NCBI GenBank assembly: GCA_034766995.1
Contig: CM068321.1
Span: 14,944,026 to 15,008,025, forward strand
Source of the DNA: Acanthacorydalis orientalis
Taxonomy: Eukaryota; Arthropoda; Insecta; Megaloptera; Corydalidae
DNA length: 64,000 nucleotides
Direction of reading: 5' to 3'
Of this stretch, positions 24,050 to 35,803 are shown one piece after another. The notes beneath the pieces are model-generated. The model was not told where the DNA came from and did no database searches. It saw nothing but the letters and a program-made list of their open reading frames with translations. Position 1 is the stretch's first letter, and every line of letters begins with the position of its first letter. The position numbers and the translations under genes are program-made.

Positions 24050-24644
24050 ATGTATATAAACGTATTTGAAAATTGAAGTATGTATAAATTGATATTTATA
24101 TTTACAAATATACACAAGAGATTTATACCCGTGTGACTAGTAAGTTAAACTGCCAATAAAACTGTTATAAGTTTGAATATAACATGATGTGTCTCGTATT
24201 TCAGTATAACTTGTCTGATTCAAAATGCATTAAGTAAAATAAAAACTAACGTATTATTTTAATAGTCAGCAAAGATATAAAAAAAATACTTATCCTAACA
24301 ATTCAATCATTTTCTTCATTAAACGGTTGTTTCTTCTTCTCATTAAATTTTTGATAACATTTTGATTGTATATATCATTTTTTCATGTGTTATTTTTTAT
24401 CGGTTAAGTATTATTTCCGAGCTAAAATTATAAACATTATTATCAGTTGTACATTATCAGGTGTATAGCAAGATTTGATAAATGATTATCAGTTCTTGTC
24501 CTTTTTTGTTTTAAAATGTGAAAATCATTAATCATTTAAGAATTAAATAGTAATTGAAACATTTTAAATGAATAGATCTGTTTGAATTCTGTAGATTGTG
24601 TGTGAGTTATTTTTGTCTACAACTTTTGTCGATTTTGATTGTTC

Positions 24645-24704
24645 TCAGATTGAATCTGAACAGCTTGTTTATCCCTTTCAATACTACCGGTGACTATAGT
24701 CACC
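24645..24704. promoter_or_regulatory. Two tight palindromes, likely protein-binding sites
   Basis: TCAGATT-G-AATCTGA (24645-24659) and GGTGACTATAGTCACC (24689-24704) are both perfect palindromes, 30 bp apart. The second is a 16-bp dyad with TGAC/GTCA half sites spaced by TATA, the sort of symmetry bound by dimeric bZIP or nuclear-receptor-type factors. They lie just upstream of a GC-richer patch (24790-25050). No factor can be assigned from sequence alone. Confidence 0.35.
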
Positions 24705-25318
24705 CGTTAAAATTTTGCATTGATCCACAACTTTAGTCGAACATAGCATAGCTTGTTATTTCCATCGCAATTGATTTCTCCTGTTTCGTAAATTATTTTG
24801 TTTTTGTCACGACCACTCTGTATATTACGTGCAAAGTATCAAATGTTACTCTCTCTTCGTCGTGAAGTGTACGTCCGCATCGTAACAGATCCGTATAGTA
24901 ACGCTGTATTCGCGATTCGAGTATCCGTACAGAGGAAGCATAGTGGCGAAAGACATATACGTATCGAAAGGGTTAATATCAACTTGAAGATAACGAAAAT
25001 CGCAACCGGTTGTGGAAGAAACGAACTCAATTTTATCATACAGGATTCACATAGAACAATGAATTATAAATATACAGGAAACCATCGAAAAAAAAAATTA
25101 TTGTAATAATTTCAGTAGGGAATAAAAGAATGTTTTAATTAGTAATCATTTTATAATACTCTTCCATCATATTAATGTTTATTTCATTTGATAACTTTCA
25201 GATTCACATCTGAGTGACACTGATGCTACCTTTAGAATAAATTTGAATATATGATTTCATGATTGAAATTGAAACTACAACCCAAATAAACACGATAATA
25301 AATTTATTTATAACTAAC

Positions 25319-25476
25319 CTGTTCAATTGAGCCTCACTGTTAAGTTGCATAGGTCCTGTTAATGAGTGATCATCTTTTTTAATATTTTTTAAAGTTTCTT
25401 TAGTTATTGACAATAAAACTTCATCGTTTAGATTTTTCTGGACTTCAAATGTTAATGATTCTTTATTTTTATTCAT
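25319..25476 (-). CDS. Candidate first coding exon, minus strand, hypothetical protein
   Basis: A minus-strand ATG at 25476, directly preceded by an in-frame TGA, opens a frame reading MNKNKESLTFEVQKNLNDEV, then LLSITKETLKNIKKDDHSLT and GPMQLNSEAQLNR. The composition (Glu, Asp, Lys, Ser, Gln, Asn, Leu, little Phe/Tyr/Ile) is that of a soluble, probably helical protein and unlike translated AT-rich spacer. Exactly where the composition switches to hydrophobic junk, the sequence reads GAACAG|GTTAGT, a near-consensus splice donor, so I end the exon there after 158 bases (split codon). A possible upstream acceptor (CTGTAG) lies just before the ATG, so 5' untranslated sequence may join here. I do not recognise the family and see no confident second exon. 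It could be a pseudogene fragment. Confidence 0.38.
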
Positions 25477-26439
25477 TCAGATTCAACTACAGTCTATCTA
25501 ATTTTTGTAGATGTTTGATTTTTTTTTTAATTCTTTGATTTTAGTTTGGGGTTTTCTCTTAAGACAAATATTGACTTTTTTTCTCTTATGTAACACAATA
25601 TTTATTATTTATAATAACGTTTTAAAATCAATTTATTTATTTGGTAGTTTAAATATTTACTCGATATTCGTACGTAGACTTCGTTTCAATATCTTAAATT
25701 TTAGAACCCATCTAATTACCATTCCTAGTATAAAATTAATAAGATTTTTTTTATTTCATTGTTATCAATTTAAAAAATTAAGCAATGTTAATATTCGCAA
25801 TTAAATAAAAAAACTAATTATTATTTTAGTGACATATTTTTCCTCAATTTTGTAAAGATTACCCAGTACTGTTTAGTGATAATATTAAATTTAAAAATGT
25901 ATGTAACATTCAAATATCTGACGATTCTAAATAAAAATATAAATAACTGTATATATATATATAAGATAAAATGAAAGTTCAGAAATTGTAAAATGGTTAA
26001 ATAAAAAATTGAATTGTAATTTATGTACAAATTTATAACTTACAATTTGAGTTAATAACAGAAGTGAATTATGAATAAAAACTGTTTTTGTATATCTAAT
26101 AAATTAAAAATATATGTTTATGCAGATTGTTTAAACACAGCAATTATTTGAAAATAAATTGATTATTACATAATGTATACAGATACATTTCATGTCTGTG
26201 CTTTGGCGATAATGGCATTAACGTCGAAATCTGTATCAGTACATCAAAATATACGAATAGATATTTGCAAAATTTTGTTATTTGAAAAAATATTGTATTA
26301 TTGAAAATATTGGCTCATTTTATGTATTATGTATACATGAAATAGATCTGTTTAACTGTTTGTTGAAAAATAATGGAACACTTGTCTGTAAAAAATAATT
26401 TACAGTATCTAACAAATTATTTATTTTTCAAAACATTTT

Positions 26440-26660
26440 TGACGAATAAACGTTTTCATTCGTTAAACGGGCCAAATACGTTTGCTTCACAGCGCAAAAA
26501 TATTTTTCTATTAATTTATTAATGAGTTGTGATGAATTCCGACACGTTATTCGATGTAAGTGGACGATACTTCTTCATAAAATATAGAATAATATTTTAC
26601 GCTATGGCACGATCCTGCCTAGTTTGCTTAGAGAACGCCAGCCTTAATTAATTGTCGAGA
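26440..26660. promoter_or_regulatory. GC-richer patch, candidate regulatory DNA
   Basis: Contains ACGAAT..ATTCGT arms (26450-26475), GGGCCAAATACG, CACAGCGC, GGCACGATCCTGCC and paired TTAATTAATT homeodomain-type sites, in a window free of microsatellites. No open frame. Confidence 0.2.
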
Positions 26661-26958
26661 GAAGTATATTATCTAGCAGTTTATATAATTTTTTTTCATT
26701 TTTTTTTGTTAATAGTACAAAATAATTTTCAGACTGTTAAAACCATCTCTAAGACGATTACATTTATCTTTCATTCTAAAATTAATTACTTATTTTTAAT
26801 TATTTTTTTATTATATAATATTAATTTTTATTTTTTTATCAGGCAATTATTACTATGCGATTGATTTGGTTATTATTTTAAGAAAATAAAGAATGTTGTA
26901 TACAAGAGTATTAAATTTCTTCTGATATTAATAATAGAATGAATGTAAGGTGTATGTT

Positions 26959-26965
<7 letters not shown>

Positions 26966-27016
<51 letters not shown>

Positions 27017-27036
27017 TGTGTGTGTGTTTGTATACG
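26966..27036. repeat. Compound (TA)n and GTTTGTGTGTG tract
   Basis: TA for about 48 bp then a short GT run. Confidence 0.88.
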
Positions 27037-27089
27037 ATAGATTTTATTTTAATATTTAATGATAAGTTATATCAATTCTAGTGACACAA

Positions 27090-27430
27090 ACAAGCAAAAC
27101 TGAAATGATACGGCCGCTGAAGTATTTCATGTGGATATAGTTATAACAGTATTGTGTCGAGTGGATTGAATCCGAGCGATTGAATTAAATTTCCAAATAG
27201 CAGTTATAATGCAGGCCGACTACGTATTCTCGTACTATAATTGCTTCTATAATACGGGCCAATATTGATCGTGCATAATCTTTTATGTGAATTTATAATT
27301 GGAAACCGATAAATCATTTCATAAATAAAATTGTACGATATGAGAATTCTTTGGTAAAGCGCGATGTCAAGGGATGATTTATCGATTGACTAATATGTGA
27401 GAGCAGCAGTCAAACGTGGGGTTTTTATAT
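27090..27430. promoter_or_regulatory. GC-richer, motif-dense patch, candidate enhancer
   Basis: About 340 bp with CGGCCGC, GTCGAGTGG, CAGGCCGACTACG, ACGGGCC, GCGCGATG, plus homeodomain-like TTATAATTGG (twice in variant form), ATAAATAAAATTG and TTTATCGATTG. Clusters of such sites in balanced DNA are typical of insect enhancers. Inference from base composition and motifs only. Confidence 0.25.
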
Positions 27431-27595
27431 TATGATCCAGTGCTGATATATTTTTTTCCACTCTTTTTCCATACTTGCGACGAAGAAATACTTTTTTTTC
27501 AATGGGTTTTAACGTTTATCGGTTCAGAATGCACAATATTAATTTAACATTTTTTTAATTAATATCTTTTCATGCTGTTAAGGATAATTTGTACA

Positions 27596-27600
<5 letters not shown>

Positions 27601-27650
<50 letters not shown>
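27601..27650. repeat. (TA)n microsatellite
   Basis: Pure TA, about 50 bp. Confidence 0.9.
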
Positions 27651-27656
<6 letters not shown>

Positions 27657-29910
27657 ACATTAATTAAATTAATTAATATATAATCTATTTTTGTTGTAAA
27701 TCTTAATTAATTAAACATTCGTTTTTTAACAGATAAAGTCGATATAAAATACATTTTCAACTCCAAACACATATATAATTTAGTGCAAAATTTATGTGTA
27801 CTGGTAAATTATTTAATAAAACATATTTCTATCAAGAATGATCTTTTTAATGTTTAATGTTAAAAATCAAACCTTAAAAAAGACAAATAGTAAAATTAAA
27901 TAAGGAAATTTGAGTCAATAAACGTAAACACTTTCTTTTAAAGAAGGAAAATAAAAGATAATGGTTTAAATATAAAAATAAAAAATATCTATCTCCTTTA
28001 ATAAGCGTTTTTTTAAACATTTGTATTGAAGGTAGTGACAGTTCAAATTAAATAATTATTTGTTGAGATTTAAATTTGTATTTAAGAATAAAAACTAAGT
28101 ACTTTCTTTTGAATTTTTCTTCACTCATGTTTTATTTCTTATAAATTTATTATTAAATATTCTTTCATTGTTTTATTTTTTCAAATAAAAATCCAATAAC
28201 TGTACTTTTTATATTTCACGATATTCTTTTAATGGCTTTATATATATATAGCATAGCCGGTTTTTAGAATGTTTAAATGTATACGATATTGTATTTAGTT
28301 TTGAAAAGTTTCTATTTCAAATTTAAATAGAACACTTTTAATTAGAAAGAGATATTGTTCAGACAACTGTAAGTAGCTTCATAGTTAAGAAAATCTTGAA
28401 AAATAGAACGAATTTATAACTAAAAGTCTGAATTTGTTCAGTTTATTACTAGAAGTCAGTTAGATTGTACGTTCGTAAAGTTTGGAAGTGTATTGTTATG
28501 ACCAAAGTTGAAGTTCTAACAACTGAACTTTATTCACTTTTATTTTATATTTTACATAGTAGAGAACATCTCCATATTCATGTTCTGTCATATTCAAAAA
28601 TCTTTTCATTACCTTTTCATTTCTATTGCTTGAATGCACTTAAGAATTGTAATTTTTAAAACAAAATGTTTCCTATTCTTGATATTTTACTGATGAAATA
28701 CCTTTTTTATTTTTAATTTGTCCAATAATATGAAAATTTATCATTTTGTTTTATTACATAGATTTTCAATTTATATGGTTATAAACTTTGTCTAGGTGTA
28801 AGCATTTTTTATTACAAAATAAAACTATATATTTAATAAAAGTTTCAACTTTTATATCAATCTTTTATCAGTTTTTCAATTTTGTACCAGTTTTTAGCGC
28901 CAAATAAAATTTTAATAGTCAATATTCTGTTAATCAATATATATTCCAGGTCATTAATTTTTTTTATAATTATAATAAAAACTATCTAACATTACTGATA
29001 AGAAACATCTCTCACTGATATACAACAAAATTTAGAGAAACCTCTATTTAATTTCGTTTTTTGTTACAAATATAGTAACTATTTTATATATTTTTTTAAA
29101 GAAAAGCGCTGATTGAAGTAATTTATATTTATTATTTATTCTATTCCCTTTTGCGCATCACAATAATTCAAATTTATGTACCATATTATTTTTCTTATCA
29201 AAATATATATTGTTATTGATTTATATACAAAAGTTTATATGCGCATTTGTTTATTTTAGTTTATAAATAATATACTGATTTACATATACACTCACCAAAA
29301 AAGTGTTTACAAATGTGACTTATCATTTTAAAAAAAAAATAAAATTTTCTGTATATATAAAGAATTATTCTACAATTTTATGAACTTATAAAAACAAATA
29401 ATAGTAGTTAATAATAAATATGATATATTTTGTAATATTTTTCAAAGAATGCATGTAAATAATTTTTTGATTCATGTGTGATATTTGCTACTTATTAAAT
29501 ATAAAAAAGTTGTCGTGTTTCCCTTTTATTTAATAAAGTGCTTATACATTTAGGCATATATTTTATTAAATTTCTTAATATAGACTGTTTCTGAAATGTA
29601 GCCTTTTTTGCTATAAATCATCAACCGTTTTTTTTTGTATTTTTATATCAAATATAACTTTTCTTTTTAATACAGCTTATCGGTGTTGTATTGAGTGTTA
29701 TCTTATTATCATGTTTAAGATTACTATTGTATATAAATAATATATTTTATTTCTCTTCTTTTAATCTCGTTAAACTGGAAGAAAAAGAATCCTTACTGTC
29801 TAGATATATTCGTAGGTAGATGCTTTCATAATTCTTTTAATTTAGTATAAATTCATATTATTTTTATTATTTTATGTTAATATTTTTAAAAAGTTAGTAT
29901 TGCATTCTTT

Positions 29911-29919
29911 ATATCTATC

Positions 29920-29961
<42 letters not shown>
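29911..29961. repeat. (TA)n microsatellite with CTAT start
   Basis: ATCTATCTA then TA with a single AATA slip. Confidence 0.85.
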
Positions 29962-29965
<4 letters not shown>

Positions 29966-30939
29966 ATCTCTGTATACGTTGAAAGTGAAACATAATATTT
30001 AATTATACAGAATTATCTGTTATTATGGTAATAACAATAAGGAAATCGATTTTTTAAATTCGTAGAAAAAAAATTAAACAGAACGAGATAGAGAGTATAT
30101 AAGATAATAGTAGAGTAAAAGAAGAACAAAACTATTGATGCATACCTTTATAAGAACGTGTAACATCTGCACAACCACTAAGAGCCAACTGTTACCTTTT
30201 CCCGTAGTCGTTGTCCCTTTGAATAAAAAAGGATTTCATTTAGAAAAGCAACCGTAAATGGTGTGAAGTGTACTGTTTTCTCAAACAGTGTGAAATATAT
30301 GTAAAAATATAATATCTAAAATTTCAAAATTGGAAAATTTCATGTTATTCTAAAATTATAAATTCATTTCGAAAATTAACATGTTTGAAAAAGTTTTATT
30401 ATTAACTTTTTTAAAATTTATAATTAAAAATTACTTTTAGTTCCATTACTACTATATTTTTTAACTGATGTTTATAATATTTTTAAAGATTTCTAATAAT
30501 GTTTGATAATCATTTTAATTAATTACTTTATAATAAGTGTTAGCAACGTAATGTTTAACTTCACGTTTTTTATTATTAAATAAGTTCTTCAACTGACAAA
30601 TGAGATATAATTCGACGAAAAAGTGTAAAAGTTCAAGTAATTAAAATGTTGCTTTATTATTCTAGAGTGCACTCAGATTTTGTACGAGTACTTATAATCC
30701 TTGACCACTGAAAAGATGAAATACAAGTCAGTCGAACGAATATTTCTCTTCACAAAGTAAAATATTTCAGTTTGATTATATTATTTGGTTTCCTTTTTAT
30801 TTATTTAATATTTCAATTTATTTTGACGACTACATACATGTTTACAAAAATACTGGTGGAACTTTTAAGGAAGAAATTCGCAAGGAAAAGAACCACGAAA
30901 AAATTAGTATTCTGAACAAACAACATACAATGTATAAAT

Positions 30940-31185
30940 ATGTTACATTTTCATTTTCGCGAGGTAAAATGTATTCTAACTTGAAGGTCGACTTCTTCAG
31001 TGTGCTTTGTACACTGTACGCTTCAGTGTGTATGTATGTAGATGTATGTACGTTTCGTTCATATCAAGAAGTCGCGGCACTGGCGCATGCTAATCGGTGG
31101 TTTCTTTGCTCTCTCGCATTTTGTATGAAAAAGCTGCCGGCAGTCAGCCGATAAACGGTTGAAAGGCGAAGAAAAAATCATGTGT
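30940..31185. promoter_or_regulatory. GC-richer patch with CTGCCGGCAG palindrome
   Basis: Balanced composition with repeated TGTATGTA words, AGTCGCGGCACTGGCGCATG, a CTCTCGC run and a 10-bp GC palindrome CTGCCGGCAG at 31134-31143. A 74-codon frame on the plus strand (30930-31154) crosses it, but its first half is AT-junk and I do not call it. Confidence 0.22.
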
Positions 31186-32009
31186 GCGTTTTAACAAAGC
31201 AAGTTACTGCCAAGAATCGACTTATATATATTTTTTACTTGTTGAGATGAAAAGAAAAATATACAATAAATACTCACGACGTATTTTTCATTGTATACAA
31301 AATTTATATATATATATATATATATATATACGAGTATATGTATATGCATGCATATGTGTTTTTGCTTAAAAAATATCTGTAATGCAATATACTGTATTGT
31401 ATACAACTTTGTGTGTACAGTTGTAAAATAAATTCTACACATGAATATACATTTATTTATAATATTAAATCTTTTCAAAAATCAAAATATTTTTCAAAAG
31501 AATTATCCATTTAAAACTCATAAATGAAATATATGACGTTGTTTTGTATTGCTGATACGAAGTACGATTTTACCAGTATACTCGTATAACAACCTTAAAA
31601 ATGGATTAAAATTTATTAAAATAATGTTTGAACTTTGACTAATGCAAAAATAAATCAAAAAAATAACGTCCTGTCTAGCACTATTGATTTTTCTTTGTAT
31701 ACCTTTTTAGAGATTTTTTTTATTATAGAAATTTTATAGCTCCAAATTTAATTTTTGTTATAAAATAAAAATAATCATTTTATTTAATTTAAATTGATTA
31801 TTATTTTACATTTTATTTATTTTTTAATACTATGGTCTCTATCAGACATTAACTTTTAAAGGTGCTTTGGTTATTATTTGTCTATTATTATGCATATACA
31901 ATTATGTAGTGTAATTAGAGAGCAGTCCTTGTAGCATTGTTATCTAGAGCGCTTTTTAGGTACATATCTTGAGAGCTACCAGGGGTTTTACTCTTTAATA
32001 TTTTATATA

Positions 32010-32035
32010 TTAAGAAGTTGCATTAAAATCAGGTT
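32010..32035. repeat. Left terminal inverted repeat of the mariner element
   Basis: GTTGCATT plus an A-run here matches the reverse complement of the right end at 33244-33268. The outer 11 bases match at 7 positions, and the next GTTGCATT block is intact. This is the 3' end of the element relative to the transposase. Confidence 0.75.
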
Positions 32036-32084
32036 TTTTTTGAGTTTTAAAGCATATATTTCCATAACAAAATGTGTGAATACA

Positions 32085-33094
32085 TTAATCAAAATATTTT
32101 CCCTCCGAAGCTGACTTTACTATTTTTCTGGTAGAAGTTGAAGTCCGCAACGAAAGAATGACCTGTCTTTTGAGCCAACCCATTCAGTAAAACAATTTTC
32201 GACTTCTCCGTAGTTATGGAAATGTGTATCTTCCAAAGCGTGTTGAATCAATTGGAACAGATGGTAATCGCTTGGGGCCAGGTTTGGAGAATACGCTGGG
32301 TGCGGGAGAATCTCCCATTCGAGCTCCATCGGTGTTTGTTTCACGGCTATAGCAACATGAGACCGAGCGTTGTCATGGAGAAGAATCACTTTTCAATGAT
32401 TTGATGCAATTGATGCTCGTTTTTGCATCAAATTATCATTCAAACGCTTCAATTGTTGTCGATAATGTTCGGCGGTGATTGTTTCCTTCGATTTCAATCG
32501 CTTGTAATACATGACACCCTTCGTATCCCACCAAATAGACTACATATCATTGACTGTAGGTGTTTCGGTTTGGTGACGACGTTGATTGTTTTCCAGGATC
32601 TACCCATAAATTATTCCTTTTCAGATTGTCGAAATAATCAATTTTTTTTCACCGTCGGTCAAGATCACCACAAGAAACTCTTGTTTTATGCCCTGCAAGT
32701 AAAGTAATCAAGATGTTTAAACGATTAGCAATGGCATATTTGATCAATCATGTAGCAACTATCTCCCTTTTTTCTGGATCTTTCCCATGGCTTGTAAATG
32801 TCGTGAAATGATTGATTTATCGACTTTGAGCTGTTGAGACAATTCTTTCAGTATGGTGTCCTTCCAATAGAGCTTGCAATTGTTCATCTTTGAACTTTTT
32901 CAATTGACCTGGCCGTTGTTTGTCGTGAACGTCACAATTGTCACTTTTGAATCAACCAATCTCTACATACTGTTTCCGATAGAGCAGATTCATCATAATT
33001 TTTCACAAGCAATCAATGGACTTCAGCTGCACTTTTTTTTCGAATCAAAGTAGTGTAGAAGTACACATCGGAAAAACAATTCATCGCGTACCAT
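32085..33094 (-). pseudogene. Mariner transposase pseudogene, D34D type
   Basis: The reading begins at a minus-strand ATG at 33094 (MVRDELF) and can be followed across frames to KYFD plus stop at 32087-32085, about 336 codons against roughly 345 for an intact mariner transposase. Visible family parts in order: the N-terminal helix-turn-helix region with LLVKNYDE and RDWL; a linker with KKFKDEQLQALL; the second helix-turn-helix with SIISRHLQAMG; then the catalytic domain. The first Asp falls in TDGEK (32654-32656; the family has TGDE), the second in HDNARSH (32372-32374), the third in PSDYHLF (32267-32269). The second and third are separated by 34 residues, the mariner signature. The longest intact stretch is 89 residues, 32120-32389. 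Several TGA/TAG/TAA stops (some at likely former CGA codons) and at least three frame changes make it non-functional. Confidence 0.93.
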
Positions 33095-33243
33095 TTTAAT
33101 TTGGTTATTGAAAAGCACTTGTGTAAACAAAGAATGAGGTCTGATGACTGAATTTTAGTGGGAAATGTTTACACTTCAAAATGTCATAAGAGACATTTGT
33201 CACTGTCCACAGCATACGCATCTACAGCCATTTACACGTGAAC

Positions 33244-33268
33244 AACGTTTTTAAATGCAACGTTCTGA
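33244..33268. repeat. Right terminal inverted repeat of the mariner element
   Basis: Reads TCAGAACGTTGCATTT on the minus strand, mirroring the left end. It lies about 150 bp upstream of the transposase ATG, a normal mariner 5' leader length. Confidence 0.75.
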
Positions 33269-33305
33269 TATATATATATACATATATATATAGTATGTAT
33301 GTATG

Positions 33306-33342
<37 letters not shown>
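33269..33342. repeat. TA/GTAT array at the mariner right edge
   Basis: TA run directly abutting the element end, then TAGTATGTATGTATG, then a second TA run (33309-33342). Confidence 0.88.
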
Positions 33343-33345
<3 letters not shown>

Positions 33346-33856
33346 CTTTTATGGTTGTAATCATATCTTAACTAAAATGTCATCTCTTCTAACCGAAGTA
33401 ATTATTCTTTTACATTTCATCTTTTTCATATCATTTCTCAGCTTGTTGATCTTCAGTATGTATTTCTATCTGGTAAGATTCGTATATAGATTTAATGTTA
33501 CCATCTTTAGTCTTTCTTTCAGATGATGTATGTATATATCAGGCCACCTTTTTATGGTATATAGCATATAAAATAGTATTTTATTTGTGATCTGTATATT
33601 TTATTACATTTATTCTATGACTTGTGATGGTTTTATCACTGTGTACTTTTTGTAGAGTTGTCTTAAGTCCATTTCCAACACTAGGTATTTTAAGTTTCTT
33701 GTTATGTAATTTAATTCAGTATGTCGATACTATTTTTACTAAAGTAATTTCTCAATGCTTTTTTTATATGTTCCTGCTTTAGAATATAATTTTGTAAGCT
33801 TTTTGATTTAAGAAATATTAGTAGAAAACTCTAGAAATATGTTACATATATTTAAC

Positions 33857-33912
<56 letters not shown>

Positions 33913-34014
33913 GTATATGTATATATATATATGTATATATATATGTATATATATATATGTATATGTATATATATATGTATATATATATATGAGTATATAT
34001 ATATATATATAATA
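33857..34014. repeat. Long TA/GTA array
   Basis: About 48 bp pure TA then about 110 bp with single-G interruptions every 6-14 bp. Confidence 0.9.
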
Positions 34015-34134
34015 TAGATTTATGTAAAATAAGTGAAATGGGGAGAAATATTTTCCATGTCATAATCGTGCACCATCTATAAAATTGATGAGAATATTAT
34101 TCTAAATGATCAACATTAAACACCGCAACAGAAT

Positions 34135-34345
34135 GTATTCAGTCAGAGTAAACTGTGTTGATGTAAACCGAGGTGTTTCTTCGATGCCGACACGAAATAC
34201 CGTTTATCAAGAGATTGTTCTATATAAATGGAAGACCTTTCGATTCCCTAACCCTACGTAAACATAAGCACAGTGACCTTTGTAGTCTAAAATTATGTAT
34301 TCAAAATCGATATCGAGCAATATACATATCAAACACACACGTATT
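34135..34345. promoter_or_regulatory. GC-richer patch with nuclear-receptor half site
   Basis: Contains GTGACCTTTG (extended AAAGGTCA half site on the other strand), TATATAAATGG, GATGCCGACACG and the palindrome TCGATATCGA (about 34309). No repeats; a 63-codon plus-strand frame is unconvincing. Confidence 0.2.
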
Positions 34346-34501
34346 TTCCGTTCATTCGATATAAAGCGTTTAAAACTGTTAAAATTCCGCTTGAAAAAAT
34401 TATAAAGACGATGGAAATGAAACGAGTACTCATTTTTTTGGTATCAGTTTGTATACTTTTTTAAATTTTGTTTTAGAATTGATATTTCTGAATGTTGTTC
34501 C

Positions 34502-34503
<2 letters not shown>

Positions 34504-34544
<41 letters not shown>
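34504..34544. repeat. (TA)n microsatellite
   Basis: Pure TA. Confidence 0.9.
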
Positions 34545-34551
<7 letters not shown>

Positions 34552-34929
34552 TGTTGTCTGTTATTTGGATGTTATATTGATTATTATTAATTATATTGAC
34601 GAATACGAATTGATTAATAGATTGATACACAAATATCATAATTTTCTGCTTTGACACGTAGTAAACATTTGCTGTTTAACAAATATCGCAATAAACTTCT
34701 ACTTGGACATAAGCAAATTTAGTGTGAGATATTGGTTAATAGATAACATATCGGAAAATAGATTAATACATGAGTCAACTAATTACTTTTCTTTTAATTT
34801 GTTATTATTATATTATTTATTAAAAGTAGAAAGTTATTTTATATAAATAAATGTTGTCGAAATGACTTTGCCAGTAAAAAGAATTAATAATTAACAATAA
34901 ATATGATGATATAGACGTGTGTATATCTG

Positions 34930-34962
34930 TATATATATATATATATACTTATACATACACAC

Positions 34963-35001
<39 letters not shown>
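34930..35001. repeat. Palindromic TA-CA-GT-TA microsatellite
   Basis: TA run, then ATACACAC-T-GTGTGTAT (perfect dyad about one base, 34953-34969), then TA again, so the whole block can fold back on itself. Confidence 0.85.
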
Positions 35002-35003
<2 letters not shown>

Positions 35004-35751
35004 TAATACCCTTATATAACTGATTTTAACTGTACACATATATATGTCTTAAAAGTCCATAACCGTAGGTCTTTTTTATTATTGTTCTTTTTAGTACCAT
35101 TATGATTTTTATATTTAAAAATATTAATTTGAAAGTCTTAACTAACGTATATAAATTGTCATGTTCACTGCTCATTAGAAATCTTAGGATAAGACCGTAT
35201 TGATAGACAAATTTAATATTTTTTTTGAATTAAGAAGACTCAATTGTAATTACTCTATTATATTAAAAGATATTAACTTTGTTCTTAATTTTATATTATA
35301 TGTAACATTTGTTATTGTGAATCATCTCAACTCACTCCAGGTCCAATAATTTTTTTCCTATATTTAAAAAGAATATTAAATCATAGTATTTTATATTCAG
35401 TATCATTTCTTATTCATACACACCTATTATAGTAGAGAATTATTGAAATAGAAAAAATATTCTTTGGAATTTTTAAATAAAATTGTTTCTCTAGACCAGA
35501 TAATATTATTATACATTATAATGTATACTATATTATTATAATAGTATATTAGTAGTGTTTTGAAAAAGTAAATGCCTGTTAGTATGTCATTGTTTTCATA
35601 TAGCTCTAATTATTTATAACAAATGAAATGTTTGATTATAAATTTTAATAGTTTATGTACATTATTCGCTATTAATATAGTGTAGTTCTTGAATTTTCAG
35701 TTTCTATAAATGGCTATTACGAATCTGAGCCACACTGAATATTTATAGCTA

Positions 35752-35756
<5 letters not shown>

Positions 35757-35800
<44 letters not shown>

Positions 35801-35803
35801 TAT
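35757..35803. repeat. (TA)n microsatellite
   Basis: TA with one ACATA interruption near the right end. Two small AT hairpins lie upstream at 35511-35548. Confidence 0.88.

Larger units (their letters stand above)
25477..32009. other. AT-rich spacer with scattered regulatory-looking patches
   Basis: Besides the patches listed separately, no coding signal. The hydrophobic frames at 25511-25804, 25821-26030 and 26652-26864 have the Phe/Ile/Tyr/Leu composition of translated AT-rich DNA. Confidence 0.5.
32010..33268 (-). mobile_element. Near full-length degenerate mariner (Tc1/mariner superfamily) element
   Basis: A DNA transposon of about 1.26 kb, the usual size for mariner. The two ends form imperfect terminal inverted repeats: TTAAGAAGTTGCATT at the left and, on the opposite strand at the right, TCAGAACGTTGCATT, each abutting a TA dinucleotide (32008-32009 and 33269-33270), as expected from TA target-site duplication. 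The interior encodes a broken D34D transposase on the minus strand. The right flank is a (TA)n tract, so insertion into a TA-rich microsatellite is likely. The element is decayed (stops, frameshifts, diverged repeats), so it must be an old, immobile copy. Established knowledge: mariner moves by cut-and-paste using a DDD transposase. Subfamily not assigned. Confidence 0.92.

Noticed and set aside
25511..26864. Hydrophobic frames resembling mitochondrial membrane proteins, possible NUMT
   Set aside because: No recognisable mitochondrial gene motifs; the Phe/Ile/Leu/Tyr bias is explained by base composition.
32216..32707. Plus-strand frames of 62 and 94 codons
   Set aside because: Antisense shadows of the mariner transposase pseudogene.
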